Part shown: positions 1-9,599 of the stretch, piece after piece
Layout of the letters: each line of letters starts with the position of its first letter
Numbering within the stretch: position 1 is the first letter of the stretch
Assembly: GCF_001632365.1 (NCBI RefSeq)
Contig: NW_024468539.1
Coordinates: 1-64,000, forward strand
Length of the DNA stretch: 64,000 nt
Source: Laetiporus sulphureus 93-53
Lineage: Eukaryota; Basidiomycota; Agaricomycetes; Polyporales; Laetiporaceae
Direction of reading: 5' to 3'
Position numbers and translations under genes: made by a program
Notes under the pieces: model-generated
The model's database searches: none
Told to the model about the DNA's origin: nothing
Seen by the model: the letters and a program-made list of their open reading frames with translations, nothing else

Positions 1-221
1 TTGATGTAGCAAGAATATGCTCCTGAATCGAGGAGCGCCTCAGTCTGGACTTCCCTTACTCCCTGTTTGAGGTGAACAGGTAAATCTATCGCGTGTTTTG
101 ACGAACCAGTAGATGCGATGTATAAAAAACTTGATACTGGTACATGCGAGAGCGAGTAGGTACTATTACAGTGTCTATGGAAACTCTGGCCAGACCTCAG
201 AGAACCCACCGAAGAAAACCC
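1..221 (-). CDS. pol polyprotein N-terminus (aspartic protease), element A, partial
   Basis: Start of pol, read in the -1 frame relative to gag. The frame is open from directly after two TGA codons upstream of the slippery site down to the window edge. It contains ALLDSGAYSCYI, with the catalytic D-S-G of a retroviral-type aspartic protease at about 20-28. The same region in element B reads ALLDSRAFSCYI, so alignment of the two supports the frame. The preceding segment (IASTGSSKHAIDLPV) also matches B (IASADFSKHSIELPI). The rest of protease, RT, RNase H and integrase are expected to the left of the window. The role is to cut the Gag-Pol polyprotein. Confidence 0.85.
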
Positions 222-1825
222 TCATCATCTTCTACCTCCGTGATCCTAGCTGCTTCGACAGCTGGTTCCGGTTCTGCCTCCTTTTCCTTTCCCTTCGCGT
301 CGTAGCTGGTGATGAAAGCACGGACTGCTTCATATTTCGCCTTGCTGTCGTCGGAGATGTCTGAGGCCGCATTTGAAGAAATTGCCCTTGCTGCTTGGCC
401 CCGCTTCAGCATTTCGAATTTGCCTTTGTACTTGGGGTCTGGGCATTGCTGTTTAAAAACGAAGGGGTGTTTCCCACACCGTACACACAGCTTCTTCTCC
501 AGCCATCCTTCTTGTTCCTTGGTGAGGGTGGATACTCGATCCACGACCATTGCGTTGGGGTCTTTCGGGGCCCGTGATGCTGATGATGATGATGTTGTAA
601 CCGTTCCACATTGTCCTGCCTTGTCGGCTCTGAACTTGGACTCTAATTGAAGGCATAGGTCGAGATATTCTGGCCATGTGATGGGGTCAGAAATTCCTAG
701 ACTGTCTCGTGTGACCATTGCCTGGCGTACGTCCTTGCTTCGGTGTTCAGCGATGTAACCGATGAGTGCAGTGTGCCCTAAGTTGGTCTTAGTGGCCCAT
801 TGACGGAACTGTTCTGCGAAGGATACCATTGTGGGATACGTCTTGCCGCAGATATCCTTCAAATGCTGCTGCGCATCCTTGTCCGGGTCGAGGGTCCTGT
901 AGTTCACTTTGAGAATGTTGACGAAGTCTTCCCATGTGCCAAGTGCCTGCCGTGCTGCTGCTCTGGTTGCATATTCGGACATGTATGTGAACGCGCCACC
1001 TTCCAAGTGCAGTAAGGCCATGGTAATCTTGTGTTCATCGTCGTTGATCTCGTTCCACCGTATCCATATACCGAGTTGTTGGAGCCAGTCCTCCAGACTT
1101 CCTTTGCCCGAGTAGTGTGGAGGTTCAGCAATTTTGATGCGTGACTTGTGCGATTGGACTGTGCCAGATGTTTGACCTTGCATCGTAGTGACGCCGCTTG
1201 CTTTGAGCGAAGCTAGCTCATGTTGCAGCTTGACGTTAGCTGCCTTGATTTCCATCATTTCTTTGCCTGTATCGAGCATTGCCGCCTGGGTTCCTGTGAG
1301 CTCGTCGTTCAAAACTGTCATATGCGCATCTTGCGTGAGGATTCTATCCTTGAGCTTCCCGATCTCCGTCTGGAGCATTCCTTCCTTGAGTCGGTGTTCA
1401 CTCTTGTTGTTTTGGATCGTTGATTCAAAGGCTTTCTTGTGCTCATACATCTTGTTTCCGAGCACATTGTAGACCTTGGCGATCTCAGTAGTGACCGTGA
1501 GCTTCATTGCGACAATTACCCATTCGCGGATGTGGTCTGGGACTTCTCCGGGAGCGGATTGTCTGAGAGCATCTTCCAGGTGCTCGAATTGGTGTCCATC
1601 AAACTCCCAGATGGGTGGGACGTAGGCTGGTACAAGTGATGGTGTCGGGGATGCTGGTCCTCCAACTTGTGATGCAGAGTCCTGCAGTCCTAGTGCAGGT
1701 TCTGGTGAATTGCGCTGCGAGGCGCCTGGGGTGCTTCCGTCGTGTGCTGACTCGACGTTTGTATGCAGAATGTCATCCATTCTTTGCCTGAATGTGGATG
1801 CGTATGCACGATTGGCTCCTTCCAT
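197..1825 (-). CDS. gag polyprotein, element A
   Basis: An intact 542-residue frame starting at ATG 1825. The N-terminal 100 residues are low-complexity and serine/proline rich. Residues about 105-215 are rich in heptad-like K/E/L/Q sequence and look like a coiled coil. Residues about 228-400 form the retrotransposon gag (capsid) domain, including GSLEDWLQQLGIW, LLHLEGGAFTYM and CGKTYPTMVSFAEQFRQWA. A zinc-knuckle-like segment follows (KLCVRCGKH...QQCP); its spacing is not the classical CX2CX4HX4C. The same order is seen in the broken gag of element B, which aligns along the whole length. Gag would assemble the cytoplasmic particle. The start was chosen because element C has an equivalent ATG and N-terminus. 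Its stop overlaps the frameshift region into pol. Confidence 0.9.
   Translation of the reverse strand: MEGANRAYASTFRQRMDDILHTNVESAHDGSTPGASQRNSPEPALGLQDSASQVGGPASPTPSLVPAYVPPIWEFDGHQFEHLEDALRQSAPGEVPDHIREWVIVAMKLTVTTEIAKVYNVLGNKMYEHKKAFESTIQNNKSEHRLKEGMLQTEIGKLKDRILTQDAHMTVLNDELTGTQAAMLDTGKEMMEIKAANVKLQHELASLKASGVTTMQGQTSGTVQSHKSRIKIAEPPHYSGKGSLEDWLQQLGIWIRWNEINDDEHKITMALLHLEGGAFTYMSEYATRAAARQALGTWEDFVNILKVNYRTLDPDKDAQQHLKDICGKTYPTMVSFAEQFRQWATKTNLGHTALIGYIAEHRSKDVRQAMVTRDSLGISDPITWPEYLDLCLQLESKFRADKAGQCGTVTTSSSSASRAPKDPNAMVVDRVSTLTKEQEGWLEKKLCVRCGKHPFVFKQQCPDPKYKGKFEMLKRGQAARAISSNAASDISDDSKAKYEAVRAFITSYDAKGKEKEAEPEPAVEAARITEVEDDEGFLRWVL
215..221 (-). promoter_or_regulatory. -1 ribosomal frameshift heptamer between gag and pol (element A)
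   Basis: On the minus strand the sequence is G GGT TTT, with GGT and TTT being in-frame gag codons. This fits the canonical X XXY YYZ slippery heptamer (X=G, Y=T, Z=T). A one-base backward slip enters the pol frame, which opens exactly here because two TGA codons close it just upstream. Gag terminates about 20 bases downstream (FLRWVL then TGA). A stimulatory RNA structure downstream was not assessed. Confidence 0.75.
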
Positions 1826-1846
1826 TGTGATATAGATGTAGTTAAA

Positions 1847-2688
1847 CTAATTGAAGATGAAGCCTAGGTACTGCTTGTCCTTGACTTTCCCAATCTCCCT
1901 GACGATCTCGTCTAACCTCTGCTGCTTTCCTATCTCCTTGAAGTTGATCCTTCCTATTTCTAGGCAGCACATGTTGACGACCTGTTTGTCGACAAAGGTG
2001 TATTCACGAGTCCCCATGTAGAGATCTGCGCAGACTTTGTCTAACTCCGATGCGAGGAGTTGTACCTTCTTTCATTTGTCCTGATCAATTCTCTCCCAGA
2101 ACGCTCCTAATATCGGTTGTAGTCTGAAGCGGGTAGCGGAGACCTGCTTCTTGAGTGTTTCGATGTGGAGGGTGGGCCTGACTTTGGACGGAAGAGGGCG
2201 AATGGGTCGTGCGTGTGTGTTGACCTTAACGAAGTTGGGAAGGGGTCGCACTGGCTGTGGAGCAACAATGGTGGGGGGAACGGCGTTGGGGGTGGTGCCG
2301 GCTTGCGACTACCAGTGGTAAGATGCCCCTTTCTGGGCTTGTAGCGTTCAAGCGGTGGGGTGTGATTGCGTGGCTTGTGGATGATTCCGTGCTTTATGAT
2401 GTGTGTGGTATCTACAACCCTAGCTGCTGCTCGCTGCCTGTCTGTGGACGATGCGCCTAGTGACGCAAGTGTGAGGAGCCTTCCACGCTCCTTGTTGGTT
2501 TCCTGATGCTTGTAGTGGGCGTCGAGGTCGATCCTGGGGGTGGCCTTGTGCTTTGAGGCTTTGGGCAGCTCAGAGTCTTGCTGAGGCTCACGCCGGGTAG
2601 AGATCGCATTGGAATGTATGTCAAAAAAGCCGCACGCTACGGCTGAAACTGCTTGCGCTGAAAATACGTGGCCACTTGTGTTAAACAC
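1847..2688 (-). pseudogene. conserved pre-gag reading frame, element A (broken)
   Basis: About 280 codons between the 5' LTR and gag that have counterparts in elements B and C. Blocks shared with C include KHKATPRIDLDAHYKH, QRAAARVVDT and HIETL. The C-terminal block TFVDKQVVNMC...GRINFKEIGK is shared with both B (TFIDRCITIKF...GKISFKGINK) and C. It changes frame once near 2290-2310, probably by an indel in a C run, and has one TGA at 2072-2074. No AUG precedes the conserved part in frame; the block begins at a GTG-led segment. It ends with TAG at 1847-1849, 22 bases before the gag ATG and in the gag frame, so readthrough or non-AUG initiation could add it to Gag. I do not recognise the product. 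Confidence 0.7.
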
Positions 2689-2709
2689 TAAGCAGGGGCG
2701 CAGAAAATG

Positions 2710-2722
2710 TCAGATTGTTTCT
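2710..2722 (-). other. self-primer binding site, element A
   Basis: In element orientation AGAAACAATCTGA begins two bases inside the LTR. It is the exact reverse complement of TCAGATTGTTTCT at 2955-2943 in the LTR, at the inferred 5' end of the transcript (13 of 13). Tf1/sushi-type retrotransposons are known to prime reverse transcription with the 5' end of their own mRNA instead of a tRNA; the position and length fit. Confidence 0.75.
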
Positions 2723-2724
2723 AA

Positions 2725-3447
2725 TGTCACGGTAACACCGAACAAGAGATCAAAAAGACTAAAAAGGGACAGTCATGTGGAACGTGCCGCCCTGATCCCC
2801 CTGATCCCAAAGGTATCCCCCTGAACCCTATGTGGCGCAAGAGCCTGTTGACTTACTGGTTAATGTTGGCAGACGCAGGAAAGGGTGAGAGATATATGAA
2901 GGAGCTGGTGAGCTCAGTGAGTGCTACAGGTAGTAGACGAGGAGAAACAATCTGAGGTTTCGTCCCCTACATGGCTGGTCTTATATACACATACAGCAGG
3001 CTATCTTACCTAAGCTACCTATCTATGGGTATAAGCAAATGGCCGTACATGAAACAATAGGATGTCCGGAAGTAGAACAATAAGTGGGAAGATCGATGGT
3101 TGCCGCAGCAATGCGTGTGCACATCGTGCCTATCTTGGTTTCCCTTTTGTTCTCCGATGTGAACATCGTACCTATCTAGGCTTCTGGCTAAACTAATAGG
3201 AAGCAGAAGGCCGATGCATGACAATAGTCCCTGTTCCCTTTGTTCCCAAATGGGTGCCTCTATTGTATCCTGGAATAGACAGGTCCGACCGTATCATCCA
3301 CGGGTCTGGACCATAACATGTGATGTGGACTATCACCTGATCTCTACGCGTCGTGTCTGTGGCTGAGTGGCGTGAGATATTGGTGAAGCACGTGATCTGT
3401 GGTGTGAGAAAAGTTACGTGCGGACTTTGTGGTGAAAATCTGTGACA
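2725..3447 (-). repeat. 5' LTR of element A (723 bp)
   Basis: In element orientation it begins TGTCAC (3447 downward) and ends GTGACA (2730-2725), the same terminal inverted repeat as the LTRs of elements B and C. Its internal part, with TATA box and start-site sequence, is clearly similar to the LTR of element C at 35422-36113. The partner LTR is outside the window. Confidence 0.85.
2943..2987 (-). promoter_or_regulatory. LTR promoter: TATA box and inferred transcription start, element A
   Basis: On the minus strand TATATAAG lies at 2987-2980 and an initiator-like TCAG at 2955-2952, about 30 bases downstream. If transcription starts at the A at 2953, the transcript begins with a sequence complementary to the primer-binding site at 2710-2722. 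The spacing is the same as in element B. Confidence 0.65.
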
Positions 3448-3574
3448 ACCAGCCACTATCTGCAGCAGTTGACAGCGAAAAGCTCGAGCGGAAGTGATCG
3501 GTGAGTCATCGCTGATGGAAGATATGCTAAACTGTTACTGATGCGTCTTCAGTATCATCGCCGCCCACGGCATC

Positions 3575-4342
3575 ATGATATGTCTCCTATGTCCTACTTC
3601 GTCCCCACTGGCAGTAGGGGTCGCAGTACTGCCATGTGATTTTATCACCACTCTGTTCTCCCGTTCTGGGCACATATGTGCCATACATGATGCATCTGCA
3701 CTGAACGTCAGACAAGCATATGCCTACACCTTGGAGACCATGGATTCTGTTCTATGTAACATCATGCAGGCTGCGGACATGGTGCTTTTCAAGCTCGAAG
3801 CCTTGGATGTGTGCCTTGCTGTTATTGCTGAGGTCACTGCTGCAGATGGACTATCCGTAAACCAAGCCAAGGCTGAAATTCTCAGCCGATTATGGATGTA
3901 CATCGATGGAAACAAGGAAACCTTACTGATCCATGAACGAAACATCACTATTTTGAGTCGTGTCAATGATTATCTCAGAAAATCCCTGCATTACATTGAA
4001 CTCGTCCTGCACACTTTAGAGGGCATGCAAAGCGGCACCGAGGAAACCTGACAGATTGCTGCGGGCATGATGTTATCTAATCCAGTGTCGATAGAAGCAG
4101 TTCTAGAAATCATATCCATCGACACTGAAAGACTCACCCATGGACACAGCAAAGTCACTATATCAGATGTCGATGACGAACTCACGGTCTCCCCAGGTGT
4201 GCTTCTATTCCAATTTGCATTAAGGAGCATCATCATCCTCATGTGGAAGAACCTTTATAGGGCTGAGAAAGGTGCCTGTTGCTGCATGATTACTGAGTTG
4301 CCAGAACAAAGGGTCTCTCATCTGCGATTCGATCCCATCTAG
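3575..4342 (+). pseudogene. relic of an uncharacterised helical fungal protein
   Basis: One reading frame crosses a TGA at 4049-4051: residues such as AYAYTLETMDSV, LWMYIDGNKETL, YIELVLHTLEGMQ on one side and NPVSIEAVLEIISIDTERL on the other. The pattern resembles, from memory, a widespread uncharacterised agaricomycete protein family with long amphipathic helices ending in a segment containing IxVEVHIxxIxxGxERL. The first 40 codons are hydrophobic and may include a membrane segment. Family function is unknown to me. It sits directly outside the LTR of element A and is probably truncated by that insertion or by decay. Confidence 0.4.
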
Positions 4343-4608
4343 CTTCCTTCTACAAAGCCATGCACGTAGAACAGCCAACGATACCATGAGACAACACGGC
4401 ATCAGTCGTCATCTTAGAGAGTGTTGTGGTAGTTGAAGTCTCTTTGCATTTTCAGTCCGAAATTAGTACAAGATTTCTTAATGATCAGTCACGGGTGCAT
4501 CCTGAGCTTTACATGGATTCCGTGACGATTTCTAGGAGCATGTGTTGATACGTATGCCTGTTCACCAGCTTTGATTCGATTTGCCTAGCCTGGGTACAGT
4601 ACACCGAG

Positions 4609-5215
4609 TTGAGGAGAATGACAGTGATGAGGATGCACGGGTTCGATGCACGAACAGCTGTCAGCAGGCTCAAATTGAAGGGAGGAGAGTTTGACATAGC
4701 CTGGTCTTTATTTTGTCAAAAATCCACATCTAATTATGAAATCAGTGAGGCGAGTTCGATGAGGGCCAGCAGGTTCTTAATCATGATTGCACAGAAATTT
4801 GAATGTGCCCTGCAATCGTCAGGTAGCAAAGTTGGTCGTGCACAAACCTGTTTGTGTGCAGAGCGGCGATCATCTCCAAAAGAGACAGTAACGTTGTCTC
4901 AGTATCTGCCTATGTGCTGCCAAGATACCTCTTCCTCAAGTCTGTCTACGACAAATTTGGCACTTCACACAACATTGAGGTCCATTGTTGCTTCTTCGTG
5001 GCAATCGCTGAGGATGGCGACGGCTCACAAAGAACAAGAACTTCCACGTCGCCCAAGCCAAAGCAGCCGAAACCATTCGTGAATGTGACTTCCAGAATGA
5101 CATCATGGGGTCAATGGTACAAGAGGGTTCTACAAATAGCATGCTGGTGTCCTGGTGCAACTGTATGACGAGTCGCTCGTTGGAGCTGAAAATCTCGAAT
5201 TGGCGTATATTGAAA
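4609..5215 (+). pseudogene. unrecognised gene relic
   Basis: Coding-like text changes frame repeatedly. One frame (4854 onward) reads CRAAIISKRDSNVVSVSAYV, PRYLFLKSVYDKFG and EVHCCFFVAIAEDGDG, and a second continues with NFHVAQAKAAETIRECDF, NDIMGSMVQEGSTN and LVSWCNCMTSRSLELKI up to about 5210. These strings look like a genuine protein interrupted by at least one frameshift. I do not recognise the family. The neighbouring 3575-4342 relic is on the same strand and may or may not be the same gene. Confidence 0.35.
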
Positions 5216-6566
5216 AATATGAGGAGATGACCGCCATTATCAGAGAGCATGGTGTAGGAATGCATGCGGCCTAGCAGCTTCATCACGGTGTGCCTCGTGA
5301 GAGACATAGCATCTAGCCCAGGAGGTTATCGCTGAAAAGAATGACCGCATAGTGATTTTCTACCTGCAATGCAGCCACTGCTGATCGTTCAACTTATCAG
5401 TGACAATCTCCAATGATCGCGGAGGCAAGAAATTACTGTTAGCTTCGAGGGGGAGGTGAGCATACATGACTGATGTGTATCATCGCTCAGAGAATATAAT
5501 CGAGGAAAACGATTGCATTGTCAACAGAAAAAGGATCTCACGCATGGAGGAGTCATGAAGCATCCAGATGCATATTCCACGTCCAAGGTCGGTCTAGCTG
5601 AGTGAACAGTCAGAGCTTTTGATGAACTGCTACCTGCCAGACCATGCTGGCTTAAACGCATGCATCATATTGATGAACATTTCGGTCAGTCTGCCAACCA
5701 GAATCGCGAACTGTTGTAATGATGAATGACTTGCTGGTTATCTTGCCTGTCCAGCATCAAAATGTCATAGAAGGGTCTATTTAGCATGTTGATCCAAGTT
5801 TTTCCAAGGCTTGGGATTTTTGTATCGACCTCTACTCCGTAGTTTCCTTCAATCTATACCATATCCATAAGCTGCAGATCACCAGTTGGACTTTGGTCAC
5901 TTGCAATTTCATGACCAAACAACTGCTACCCTTGACCACCTACTGATCGCAATCGTAGGCTGGTGTTAAGGTTGAATACGCACGTGGATGCCTTTGCAAC
6001 ATTCCTTACCTCCAAGTTCCACGTTTCCATCAATCACTCTGAGAATCATGTTCTCTGATTTGTCTGATAAATGATGCTGAGGTTGCAAGATGTGACTGCG
6101 GCTCACGCTCCCATTGGATTCAAGAGCACACGTTTGTCATAGAGATTTGAGTGAAAGATGAGAATGTGGCCGTTCGAGGCTGGCTGAGGCTCCAGAGCAC
6201 GTGCTACTTGGTGAACTCGATGGCACAACCTCATCGTCCAAAACAATGAGCAGCGGCACTGCATCTACTCATCCATCAATGTCAGACATCTCGCTAACAA
6301 TGTCACAGACTTACATCTTTCATCTGCATCCGGGGCCCGACGATTTCGTGCAACCTGGACACCTCAGTCTCTCCAATATAACCTGGCCATTCATTATCCT
6401 GCACTTGATCCCACATCTGCAGATACCCTCCTTTCATTATTCCCAGCACATGCAATCGATGTACTCTCCAGAGCTCGAGGTGTTCTCGACCCCACCTTCG
6501 ACACCGGACGTGACATGAGAAACTCTCCATCCCTTTCTTCCTCGATGTTCTATCAGGTCCTCCAAC
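5216..6566. other. no gene recognised
   Basis: Only short overlapping frames without recognisable motifs. Composition resembles the neighbouring decayed genes, so it may be further eroded gene sequence. Confidence 0.5.
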
Positions 6567-7319
6567 TTGCATGTACAGCAGTCAGCTTCACCTGAAAAGT
6601 TTTGTATGATGCAGCATCTGCGTGCCCTCATGAACGAGCAATCGTTGCCAGGGTCTTTAGGACGATTGATCACCTCATTCAAATCAAGGTTCAAGCTGGG
6701 GAATCATGGTACCCTGTTGACTGATATATTAACCTTTGATACAGCAACTGACGGGCCCATGACAACTAGTGTGGATAGCTCTGAAGTCAACAACACACTG
6801 GAGAAGAAGCTCGATCCACGAATCGTACTCCTACTCAATCAACACTACAAGCTGAACATCGTAAATCATGCTTCCGTCCATCCGTATGCAAGAATTTGCA
6901 AGTCGTGCAAGCTACATGGTGTTACTTTTACATGCTATGATGCCTCGCCACGTGATAGCCATGTAATCGCTGATACATCGATCCCAGAAGATTGGGAGGT
7001 GGCTTTTATCAGGTCTATTTTAGTTCATACGTATGATGTCAAAAGAGCCCCCGAAACGAGACAAACGTTCTTCATCATGCAGAAGCTCAAACCCCTGGAT
7101 CAGCGCGACTCTATGCATGATTATTACTCTCAGTTTCCTTTCACTGGAGGCCAGCTCTATTACGATGCGCTTGACTCATCCCTGACGTTGCTCACCCCTA
7201 CAAGCATACTGCATCATTTCGCCCTCACTCTGCATCATACAACATCAATCAAGGCAAAATGTGTACACATGTTACCACTAGACCGCGTAAGCTATGCATT
7301 TATATGCACTTACATCTGA
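6567..7319 (+). pseudogene. relic of an uncharacterised agaricomycete-type protein
   Basis: A 250-codon open stretch. From about residue 105 it contains ARICKSCKLHGVTFTCYD, ASPRDSHVIADTSI, AFIRSILVHTYDVKRAPE, TFFIMQKLKPLDQRDSMHDY, GGQLYYDALDSSLTLLTP, ILHHFALTLHH and CVHMLPLDRV. This arrangement resembles hypothetical proteins often seen in agaricomycete genomes, with a C-x-x-C pair followed by a beta-rich domain; I cannot assign a function. The frame is open but I see no convincing N-terminus, and it is surrounded by decayed genes, so I treat it as a fragment. Confidence 0.4.
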
Positions 7320-7429
7320 TACTCATGTTCCACTAGTAGATCCACGGAACTCTCCAGCAATATTCTCGTCGTGTTATGCTTGCCTCTGTCTAGTTAATAT
7401 CTTCACTGTCTTGAGGTCGTTAAGTTGTT
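7320..7429. other. short spacer
   Basis: Separates the plus-strand relic from the converging minus-strand SCAP-like relic; nothing recognised. Confidence 0.4.
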
Positions 7430-9490
7430 CAGATTAAATAGGCTGACAGTATTCCCAAAGCCAGCCAAGCAGAATGTAGAACTGCTAATGATCGGGGTGA
7501 CGTGAGTAAAACGCAATCACAGAACGAGGTTATCGCTTCTCCTGCACCTCTGCGGAGAGGAAGGTGCGCAGCTCGATTGATGCTCCATGCTTGAATGTGT
7601 ATCAGATTCCTCCACACCATGGCTTAGAGCAGTCAAAGGGGAGGCCGTGATATGTGAATCTTTCAGGTCAAAGGTCCATAGCTTCCAACCTTCTAGCGTA
7701 GAGGCACTCAGTCTGTGGATAGATTCTACCGGCACTTTGATATCGTCGTACTGTAACTTATGGAATGATGGCTGCAGCCTGCGACGATGGTTGACACTGA
7801 GCAGGACGGTGCAGTGTAGCACGTCCTTGACACTACGTTGACCTCCCACTTCACAATGGAGCTGTTCTCATATGTCACGTATAAGGAAATCTTGGAGACA
7901 GATAATGGCACTGCTTCTGATGGTTAGAAAGGTGTGAGTGGAAGGATGGGAGATGCCGCACAGTGCTGGGAAGCAGCAAGCTGCAATTGCGTGACTGCGA
8001 CTATAGATGCATTTTCCAATGAAAGCTGAGCAAGAGGTTTCACGCTATCCCTGCCGATCGACCATACCCGATGGTTCTAGTACTGGAGCCAACCACGGGC
8101 AGTTCCTGCATCATTGATGGCTACAGTCGTGAGCATTGTTGCTGCAAATCGGGTGCTAGAGCTGCATAGCAGGATTGAGAAGGTATATACCGTGATATGT
8201 GTCCGAGCGTCGGTCCTCCAAACCATGACCTCATTTTGCAACCCCAAGGTCCAAGGTGACAACTACTTTGCCATTTTTGCTAGCAGTGATCACTTCGACA
8301 TCAGTAGAGACTGCATGCGGGAAGGTAGTGAATGATATCTTCTCCTCGATGGAAGACTCTTCTGAGCTTTGGGAGTCTCGCTCTGGTGTTGTCGCTTTTC
8401 TTCTAGAATCTCCACATTCTTGAAAAGGTACAAGAGCAGCACATACAGTAGAAGTGTTGTGATCGTGATCGGCACAACGATGATCTTTACAAGCCATAAG
8501 AGAGGCTTGCCTGCACGTGAACACAGCCAAGACAACCTCACCATGTGGGACTGGGGGGCTTTCTCATTGTCTGCGATAGCAACGTGATCCTTCTGTTGGC
8601 CTTCAGCAGACGCTAACACCAGTATAGTGGGGGATTCGACATGAATATGAATCAACGTGTCATCAGTGGGATTCAAAGTGTGCCAGATGCAAAAAGCAGG
8701 CAATACCAAGTCGATGGCAGACATTCTGTTGTTCTGTCAAAGCAGACTGCGTGCAAGAGGACCTTTGAGGGGTTCCTTGTTATGCAAATCAGATGGAGAC
8801 ATAGTATTATACAGAGTTGCAGCAATAGCGAGCAGCTGAGTCGACATATAAGCATGCATCACAATGTGAAAAGACACAAGTATATGCACCAGTAAAAGGC
8901 TCAGGTTTTTCCCCGATCGACCACATATTGTGTTCTTCATAGCAGTGACAGTCTGATTCCAAGTTCTTGGTGGTGGGAGACCTAACAGTACTACCAGCAT
9001 TATTGATTGATGTTCTGTCTGAGAAGCTCATCAGGCTGGAATTTGGATAGATGAGCCATATCCTGTTTGTTTTGACAAGATAAAAGTCACCTCAAGATGC
9101 TGAATGTTGATGGATAGTACTGTTACAAAGAATGGGTAAACCAGGAACCAATGAGCAACCAGGACAACAATTGAGAAGGCGCAGGACTGGCGAATAGTGC
9201 CGATGAAAAGGCAATGACACCGAAAACAGTGTTGTGAGAGACAATCTTTGACCATGGTTTGATCACAGATCCTGCGTGACTGCAACCGGGTTCCAAAGGG
9301 TGGATCCACGTGAAGCATCGTAACAAGTTTTCCGAGGCAGAAACCATGTCAAATAGATCTGGAGTGCACGTACAAGAAAAAAAGCCACTATAGCTGGGGG
9401 CACGTGATTCAGAACAAAGTGTGCCTGACACAAAAAGAGTTGTCTTCCTGGCCACGGAGACCTGATCCTGCAGCTTCATCATCTTCATCG
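7430..9490 (-). pseudogene. SCAP-like (SREBP cleavage-activating protein) relic
   Basis: Minus-strand fragments in several frames follow the order expected for a fungal SCAP homologue. From the 5' side: NTVFGVIAFSSA then CAFSIVVLVAHWFLVYPFFV and TVLSINIQHLE (about 9290-9090), typical of a sterol-sensing membrane domain; NPTDDTLIHIHVESPTILVL and a membrane segment KIIVVPITITTLLLYVLLLY (about 8690-8450); then STDVEVITASKNGKVVVTLD (about 8300-8240), VMVWRTDARTHI (about 8230), MLTTVAINDAGTA (about 8110) and SIVKWEVN (about 7860), suggesting WD40 repeats. SCAP escorts the SREBP transcription factor from the ER under sterol control. Stops and frame changes break every segment, and the N-terminus is missing next to the FIG4 relic. 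The family call is from memory of motifs; another sterol-sensing protein is the main alternative. Confidence 0.55.
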
Positions 9491-9599
9491 CTCGAAGCTC
9501 CCGGCATCATGCTGGCGCACGATATCTGAAACATGGCATGAACGATGAGGTGCACCTTTGAGGAGTCAGGACTCAGATGCTGCATATTAACCTGATTTG

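Larger units (their letters stand above)
1..3447 (-). mobile_element. Ty3/gypsy retrotransposon A, 5' part
   Basis: An LTR retrotransposon on the minus strand: in element order 5' LTR (3447-2725), self-primer binding site, pre-gag reading frame, gag, and the first residues of the pol protease, where the window ends. Protein similarity to element B and the shared LTR termini TGTCAC...GTGACA place it in the same chromovirus-like group. The gag frame is fully open over 542 codons and the frameshift site is canonical, so this copy is much younger than element B, although its pre-gag frame is broken. The 3' LTR and target-site duplication lie outside the window, so age cannot be estimated from LTR divergence. 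The bases just outside the LTR are accag at 3448-3452. Confidence 0.9.

Noticed and set aside
2257..2824. Plus-strand frames across the pre-gag region of element A
   Set aside because: Antisense to the conserved pre-gag frame and not conserved in elements B or C.
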